Below are positions 19,762 to 23,713 of a DNA stretch of 23,713 bases, piece by piece. The notes under the pieces are model-generated. The model was given only the letters and a program-made list of their open reading frames with translations, was not told the DNA's origin and ran no database searches. This DNA is from DASPXY01 sp038227745 (GTDB taxonomy: Bacteria; Planctomycetota; Planctomycetia; Gemmatales; Gemmataceae), in contig JBBRPS010000043.1 in NCBI GenBank assembly GCA_038227745.1, positions 1 through 23,713 on the forward strand, given 5' to 3'. The position numbers and the translations under genes were made by a program. Positions within the stretch are counted from its first letter, which is position 1, and every line of letters begins with the position of its first letter.

Positions 19762-20373
19762 ATGGACAACGGACTCAACGTACAGCAACGGCGATGCAAG
19801 GTCGAGGGGTGTGGGAGAGAGAGCAGGGCGCAAGAATATTGCACGAAGCATTATCAGCTTTTTCAGAAGTATGGCGTTCCTTGTCGGGTGGTAAAGCCCA
19901 TGCGATTGTTGAAAGACAAAGAAGGGCTAAAGACGGCTCTTTTATCTAGAAGGCTTGTTGCCGAGAACGGCTGTTGGCTTTGGCAGGGATCCCGAGGATG
20001 GGCCGGATATGGCAGAATCGGCGTGGAAAACAAGGTGCTTACGGTTTCCCGGGTCAGTGCGTATGCTTGGCTTGGCTTTGACATCTCCAGCCCTCTTCAC
20101 GTTCTTCACCATTGCGACATCCCGCCGTGCTTCAACCCTGAACATCTCTTTATCGGGACACGTTCGGATAACATGCGGGATGCCGCAACAAAACAAAGAA
20201 CATGCGGCGAAAAAAGCTCGAATGCAAAACTGACTACCGAACAAGTCATTGCTATTAAGAAAAGGCTTGCAAATGGCGACACGACCGCATCTCTTGCGGA
20301 TGTATTCATGGTGTCACGAGCAGCCATCAGGGCCATCAAGAACGGCATTAACTGGAAACACATTGAGATTTGA
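19762..20373 (+). CDS. HNH endonuclease, paralogue of the 18229 gene
   Basis: The 203-residue product has an N-terminal zinc finger (CKVEGCGRE...EYCTKHY), an HNH_3-type core (GCWLWQGS, LTVSRVSAYAWLGF, VLHHCDIPPCFNPEHLFIGT) and a C-terminal helix-turn-helix-like segment (LTTEQVIAIKKRL, VSRAAIRAIKNG). The His of the second motif (VHAVHRVSA in the paralogue) is replaced by VSRVSA here, so part of the HNH site may differ. GC content is clearly lower than in the flanking tail genes, a sign of transfer. It sits between the chaperone and tape measure genes with its own promoter. Confidence 0.85.
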   Translation: MDNGLNVQQRRCKVEGCGRESRAQEYCTKHYQLFQKYGVPCRVVKPMRLLKDKEGLKTALLSRRLVAENGCWLWQGSRGWAGYGRIGVENKVLTVSRVSAYAWLGFDISSPLHVLHHCDIPPCFNPEHLFIGTRSDNMRDAATKQRTCGEKSSNAKLTTEQVIAIKKRLANGDTTASLADVFMVSRAAIRAIKNGINWKHIEI

Positions 20374-20409
20374 AGACGGGAGACAACAATCCATGCACGC
20401 GACGTAAGG

Positions 20410-20415
20410 TAAAAT
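20410..20415 (+). promoter_or_regulatory. -10 box overlapping the first ATG of the tape measure ORF
   Basis: TAAAAT at 20410-20415 overlaps ATG 20414-20416 and ends 7 nt before GTG 20423. By the spacing seen elsewhere, transcription would begin at the GTG. Confidence 0.4.
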
Positions 20416-20422
20416 GGCCTCT

Positions 20423-22582
20423 GTGACAGACACCCAGGCGAAGATCACCCTCTCGGCGGACGACCAGGCGACCGCCGTGTTGCAGAGGGCCGCCCAGTCG
20501 TTCGAGCAGCTGGAGCAGGGCACCCGCAAGGCGCAGGAGGGCATGTCGCAGTTCAACCTGGCGTCCGTCGCGATGGTCGCCACGGGCGTCTCGGCGGCGA
20601 ACGTGCTGGAGAAGGCCGTCGGCTGGCTGAAGAACACCGCCGAGGAGGCCGTGCGGGCCGCGGACCGGCTGGAGGCGATGCACAACCGGGCGCAGGTCAT
20701 CTTCGGCACCGACTTCCCGCGGATGGAGGCGGGGGCGGACGCGCTGGGGCTCGCCCTGCACCGCTCGGGGAACGAGGTCCTCGGGTTCGAGACGAGCCTG
20801 GCGGCGGTGACGCAGGGCCTCGGGGTGAGTAAGGGGCTGTCCGAGGAGATGAGCCAGAGCCTGACCGGCCTGGCGGTCGATTTCGGCAAGGTCTTCCACA
20901 TCGGCGACGACCAGGCCGCCAACAGCCTGCAGATGGCCCTGGAGGGCAGCACGCGGGCGCTGCGGCAGTACGGGATCGTCATGAGCACGGCGGCCCTGCA
21001 GGAGTACGCCCACGCCGAGGGGATCGGGGTGAAGGTCAGCCACATGAACGAGGAGCAGCAGGCGATCCTGCGCTACCACTTCCTGATGGACAAGACGCAC
21101 GCGATCCAGGAGGCGGCCGCCAAGGACACGGGCAACCTCGACGACAGCGTCAAGCACCTGGAGGCGGCCTGGAACGACCTCCTGGAGAAGCTCGGGACGC
21201 CGCTGACGCCGGTCATCGCCAGCGCGACGGAGGGGCTGGCGACCTTCTTCAGCGCCCTGGGGGGGGAGCTGACCGCCATCGGGAATCAGATCGAGCAGGA
21301 CAAGCAGGGGCTCAAGGAGCTGCTCGACATGGTTTCGGTGGGGGGCGGGAAGAAGACCCAGCTGTTCGACAACTGGAGCGTGGAAGACTGGCTGTTCCCG
21401 AAGGACAAGAACGCGGGCGTCCTGAGCGGCGGGGGGCTAACGGAGAGCTTCACGGAGGCCGAAAAGGCCCTCGGCAAGAACAGCGCCGCGGTGAAGGGCT
21501 GGGCGCAGGGCTGGAAGGACAATTCGGAGGCGGCGGGGACCGCGGCGGCCAAGGCCCTGGAGAAGATCAAGGGCGAACTGGACAACCTGAACCAGAAGTA
21601 CGAGCAGGCCTCGAACTCCCTCGCCGACAAGCTGGGCTACCTCAAGGAGCAGCACGAGAGCAAGGTCGAGTCCATCAAGTCCGCCATTGAGAGCCTGCAG
21701 GACTCCCTGAAGGGACTCAAGGAGTCCTTCAAGGACACGATGGACGGGATCGTCCACTCCGAGGAGGACGCCCTCACCAAGGCGTCCGACAAGCTCACGT
21801 CTCTCAAGCAGAAGCTCGAAGACCTGCAACTGCGGGCGACGCAGGAGAGTCGGCGCGGGAGCGTGAGCGTGCAGACGAACAACGAGCTGGAGCGGACGCA
21901 GAAGGAACTGGCCAGGGAGCAGGCGTCGTACACCCAGCACTTCGGCGAGATGACCCCCGAGCAGCAGGCGGCAGTGAAGAAGCGGGAGGGGGAGACGACC
22001 CTCGACCGCTCGTTCGACGACGAGAAGGCGAAGGCGGCGAAGGCCACCGAGAAGTTCGCCGAGAAGCAGGCCGACCTGACGGACAAGATCGGCAAGAAGA
22101 ACGCCGAGATGGACACGGAGAACCGGAACTACGAGGCCCAGGCCAAGCTCATCAAGAACACCGAGGACGCGCTGAAGTCCTGGCACACGAACCTCGTCTA
22201 CCTGATGGAGCACGCGGGCGAAGTGACGGCGAAGGTCCTGAAGAACATGCAGGCGCAGTTCGCCGCGGTCAACGCGAACCTCGCCAGCTTTTCGAGACTC
22301 ATCGGGGCCGACAAGTCCTCGCAGGCGGCCACGGCGGCGCCCGCGGCCCCGGTCGTCCCCGCCCCGGCCGCCCCCTACGTGCCGACCGGCTACGACCTCG
22401 CCAATCCCAACTACAACTCCGCCGTCTCGGGGAGCCAGTCGTCCCTCCTCGCCAGAGACCGTGCAGGGCAGACTATCACCATCAACATGGGCGGGGTGGT
22501 CGTGCAGAGCGCCGCCGACATCGACGCCCTGACGACGGCGATCACGCGGAAGCTGCAGCTGCAGTCGGCCGGCGTGAATTAG
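20423..22582 (+). CDS. Tape measure protein
   Basis: The product is about 719 residues from GTG 20423 (722 if ATG 20414 is used). It sets tail length and passes through the tube during DNA ejection. It begins TDTQAKITLSADDQATAVLQ, then has a helical N-terminal domain with small-residue hydrophobic stretches. A long charged coiled coil (about residues 370-620, with repeated K-x-x-x-L-x-x-L patterns) is followed by an Ala/Pro-rich linker and a short C-terminal module (ITINMGGVVVQSAADIDALTTAITRKL). No peptidoglycan hydrolase motif was noticed. At roughly 0.15 nm per residue the tail would be short, about 110 nm. An in-frame G8 run lies at 21259-21266. Confidence 0.9.
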   Translation: MTDTQAKITLSADDQATAVLQRAAQSFEQLEQGTRKAQEGMSQFNLASVAMVATGVSAANVLEKAVGWLKNTAEEAVRAADRLEAMHNRAQVIFGTDFPRMEAGADALGLALHRSGNEVLGFETSLAAVTQGLGVSKGLSEEMSQSLTGLAVDFGKVFHIGDDQAANSLQMALEGSTRALRQYGIVMSTAALQEYAHAEGIGVKVSHMNEEQQAILRYHFLMDKTHAIQEAAAKDTGNLDDSVKHLEAAWNDLLEKLGTPLTPVIASATEGLATFFSALGGELTAIGNQIEQDKQGLKELLDMVSVGGGKKTQLFDNWSVEDWLFPKDKNAGVLSGGGLTESFTEAEKALGKNSAAVKGWAQGWKDNSEAAGTAAAKALEKIKGELDNLNQKYEQASNSLADKLGYLKEQHESKVESIKSAIESLQDSLKGLKESFKDTMDGIVHSEEDALTKASDKLTSLKQKLEDLQLRATQESRRGSVSVQTNNELERTQKELAREQASYTQHFGEMTPEQQAAVKKREGETTLDRSFDDEKAKAAKATEKFAEKQADLTDKIGKKNAEMDTENRNYEAQAKLIKNTEDALKSWHTNLVYLMEHAGEVTAKVLKNMQAQFAAVNANLASFSRLIGADKSSQAATAAPAAPVVPAPAAPYVPTGYDLANPNYNSAVSGSQSSLLARDRAGQTITINMGGVVVQSAADIDALTTAITRKLQLQSAGVN

Positions 22583-22585
22583 GGG

Positions 22586-22591
22586 TAAAAT
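22586..22591 (+). promoter_or_regulatory. -10 box for the distal tail gene, leaderless type
   Basis: GGGG-TAAAAT (box 22586-22591) starts 4 nt after the tape measure stop codon and ends 6 nt before ATG 22598. Confidence 0.4.
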
Positions 22592-22597
22592 GGCGGC

Positions 22598-23443
22598 ATG
22601 TCGCAGTTCGGGACCTTCCAGTTCAACACGATCCAGTTCGACGGCGCCCCGTCCGAGACGACGGTGTACTCGACGAACGTCGTGGTCTTCGACGGCTTCT
22701 CCCTCTCGGACAACTCCAGCCTCTACCTGATGAAGGTCGGCGAGCCCGAGCCGAAGAAGGACATCCTCTCCGGGAACGTGCCCCGCGGGGACGGGAGTTA
22801 CGTGATCGGCAATTACCTGCGGGACAAGGTCATCCCGGTCAAGTGCCTGCTGAAGAAGTCCACGGCGGCCCTGTTCGACCAGTACATCGACACCATCAAG
22901 CAGAATTTGCGGGGCTTTCAGAAGAACCTGGACGTCACCCGTCTCAGTGACGGGGCGGTGCGGCGCTACATTGCCACCCTCCAGAACGGAGAAACCCTCT
23001 TCGACCGCTCGGCCTGGAACCTCACGGCGATGGAGCTGGACTTCAGCTTCGTCGTCAAGGACGGCCTGGGGTACGGCCGGGACTACACCTCGGTCTCGGC
23101 CGCGGTGACCTCGTCGCCGACGACGCTCGTCTACGAGAACATGGGGACCTACAAGAGCAAGCCCGTCGTCACCCTGATCTTCGACTCGGCGAGTTCGGTG
23201 ACGGTGATCAACGTCAACAACACGACGACGGCGGAGCAAATCCAGTACTCCGGAGCCATTAGCGCCGGGGACGTCCTGGTCTTCGACGGCGAGCAGGAGA
23301 CGGTGACGAAGAACGGCACGGCGGTCGATTACAGCGGCGGCTTCCCGTTCGTGGACGTGGGCTCGAACAACGTGCGGTTCACGATCACGGGCACGTCGTT
23401 CAACGCCTACTGCACGATTAAGGCGAAGTACGCCTACAAGTGA
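22598..23443 (+). CDS. Distal tail protein (Dit-like)
   Basis: The 281-residue product follows the tape measure, where siphoviruses encode the Dit hub. It starts with a short beta arm (FGTFQFNTIQFDG), contains an RGDGSYVIGNYLRDKVIPVKC strand-turn region, the helix AALFDQYIDTIKQNL and an RRYIATLQNGETLF hairpin. It ends with a beta-sandwich domain (about 185-281) rich in Val, Thr and Asn, like the galectin-type C-terminal domain of larger Dit proteins. The hub joins the tail tube to the baseplate or tail tip. Confidence 0.8.
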   Translation: MSQFGTFQFNTIQFDGAPSETTVYSTNVVVFDGFSLSDNSSLYLMKVGEPEPKKDILSGNVPRGDGSYVIGNYLRDKVIPVKCLLKKSTAALFDQYIDTIKQNLRGFQKNLDVTRLSDGAVRRYIATLQNGETLFDRSAWNLTAMELDFSFVVKDGLGYGRDYTSVSAAVTSSPTTLVYENMGTYKSKPVVTLIFDSASSVTVINVNNTTTAEQIQYSGAISAGDVLVFDGEQETVTKNGTAVDYSGGFPFVDVGSNNVRFTITGTSFNAYCTIKAKYAYK

Positions 23444-23453
23444 ACAAAGCCCC

Positions 23454-23481
23454 TTGAGCCTCGCGGCCAAAGGGGTATGCT
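23454..23481 (+). promoter_or_regulatory. Promoter-like signal after the distal tail gene
   Basis: TTGAGC at 23454-23459, a 16-nt spacer and TATGCT at 23476-23481 resemble the HNH-gene promoters. ATG 23495 is 13 nt beyond the box. An imperfect hairpin (CCCCTT at 23450-23455, AAGGGG at 23470-23475) spans the -35 region and spacer. Confidence 0.4.
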
Positions 23482-23494
23482 ACTCATTGTTGGG

Positions 23495-23680
23495 ATGAGT
23501 AGACGCAATATAACACGCAGGCTCGCTAATGGAAGGTTTTCGGATACTGCGTGGCGAATACCAGATGGGCCACCCCTAAGGATCTGTGCAAGTATTACTT
23601 GGCATTCTTGTTGGACCGGACAAACCCGTACATCCGTTACCCGTGCATCTTGCCTTGATTCAGTTCATGGCATAGCATAA
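23495..23680 (+). CDS. Unrecognised small ORF entering the right inverted repeat
   Basis: Two overlapping readings compete. ATG 23495, after a TATGCT box, gives 61 residues (MSRRNITRRLANGRFSDTAW at the start) whose part inside the repeat looks non-natural. The alternative frame, from GTG 23551 to TGA 23658, gives 35 residues ending in the same 26-residue C-terminus as the left-end minus-strand ORF. A gene beginning MSRRN and continuing in the second frame would need a +1-type shift near 23555-23575. The family is unknown; tail-tip or accessory genes usually lie here. Confidence 0.25.
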   Translation: MSRRNITRRLANGRFSDTAWRIPDGPPLRICASITWHSCWTGQTRTSVTRASCLDSVHGIA

Positions 23681-23713
23681 CCCCGCCGGATTTGTCCTCG
23701 GACGTGAGAATTC
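23576..23713 (-). repeat. Right copy of 138-bp terminal inverted repeat
   Basis: This is the exact reverse complement of positions 1-138. Read on the plus strand it carries the end of an open frame finishing with TGA at 23656-23658. The same C-terminal 26 codons appear on the minus strand at the left end, finishing at 56-58. Nothing else in the repeat looks like an RNA gene or a transposase end. Confidence 0.97.

Noticed and set aside
21259..21266. G8 run in the tape measure gene as a slippage site
   Set aside because: The gene continues in frame on both sides, and no domain boundary or useful alternative product was seen, unlike the two poly-A sites.
21437..23470. A 677-codon minus-strand open frame opposite tape measure and distal tail genes
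   Set aside because: Same effect: it spans two real genes and their intergenic gap and has the Arg/Gly/Leu composition of antisense reading in GC-rich DNA.
23450..23475. Hairpin after the distal tail gene as a terminator
   Set aside because: The stem is interrupted and no T run follows; it overlaps a promoter-like signal instead.
1..23713. EcoRI cloning fragment, suggested by GAATTC at both ends
   Set aside because: GAATTC also occurs several times inside the window, and a cloned EcoRI fragment would not explain 138 bp of inverted identity.
1..23713. CRISPR arrays, tRNA genes, diversity-generating retroelements, integrase or reverse transcriptase genes
   Set aside because: No regularly spaced repeats, tRNA-like cloverleaf ending in CCA, or matching protein motifs were recognised on either strand by eye.

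Overview
The window is part of a GC-rich tailed double-stranded DNA phage or prophage with siphovirus-type morphogenesis genes. In order, the structural block encodes a portal fused to a MuF-type minor head protein, an HK97-type prohead protease, an HK97-fold major capsid protein, small capsid-surface or spike-base proteins, a gp6-like connector, a stopper-like protein, an HK97 gp10-like neck protein, a tail terminator, the major tail tube protein, a G/GT-type tail assembly chaperone pair, a short tape measure and a distal tail protein. No terminase, lysis, integration or replication gene is visible, so the phage genome is incomplete here. The host cannot be named from the sequence. High GC, almost no Shine-Dalgarno motifs and many start codons placed 6-9 nt after a TANNNT box resemble the leaderless expression known from Deinococcota and Actinomycetota. 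That is an inference about expression style, not a host call.

Layout. Positions 1-138 and 23576-23713 are a perfect 138-bp terminal inverted repeat, each copy ending in GAATTC. Positions 413-2634 hold small rightward accessory genes: membrane proteins, a zinc-ribbon peptide, an AP2-like DNA-binding protein and unknowns, mostly joined by 1-4 nt overlaps. A GP88-like gene (2636-3361) is the only well-supported leftward gene. Positions 3517-5465 are a second small-gene operon that starts with a stand-alone homologue of the C-terminal domain of the RNA polymerase alpha subunit. Positions 5514-23443 are the head, neck and tail genes. These are interrupted by three HNH endonuclease genes (after the capsid gene, after the tail tube gene and before the tape measure) and by a lower-GC insertion carrying a ClpP-like serine protease gene with an in-frame TAA.

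Expression signals are the most unusual part. Accessory and HNH genes are preceded by TTGNNN - 16-18 nt - TANNNT - then usually 6-9 nt to the start codon. Structural genes carry -10 boxes, several of the extended TGN-TANNNT type, lying either 6-7 nt before the start or ahead of a 21-38 nt pyrimidine-rich leader. This positional rule moves several starts: the tail terminator seems to begin at ATA, and the tape measure at GTG rather than at an ATG inside its -10 box. Two poly-A tracts in otherwise GC-rich coding sequence look like slippage sites. One is A10 at the junction of the portal and MuF domains. The other is A8 at the end of the tail chaperone G gene, leading into a T-like ORF in the +1/-2 frame.

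All family assignments come from reading motifs and gene order by eye; no database search was run.
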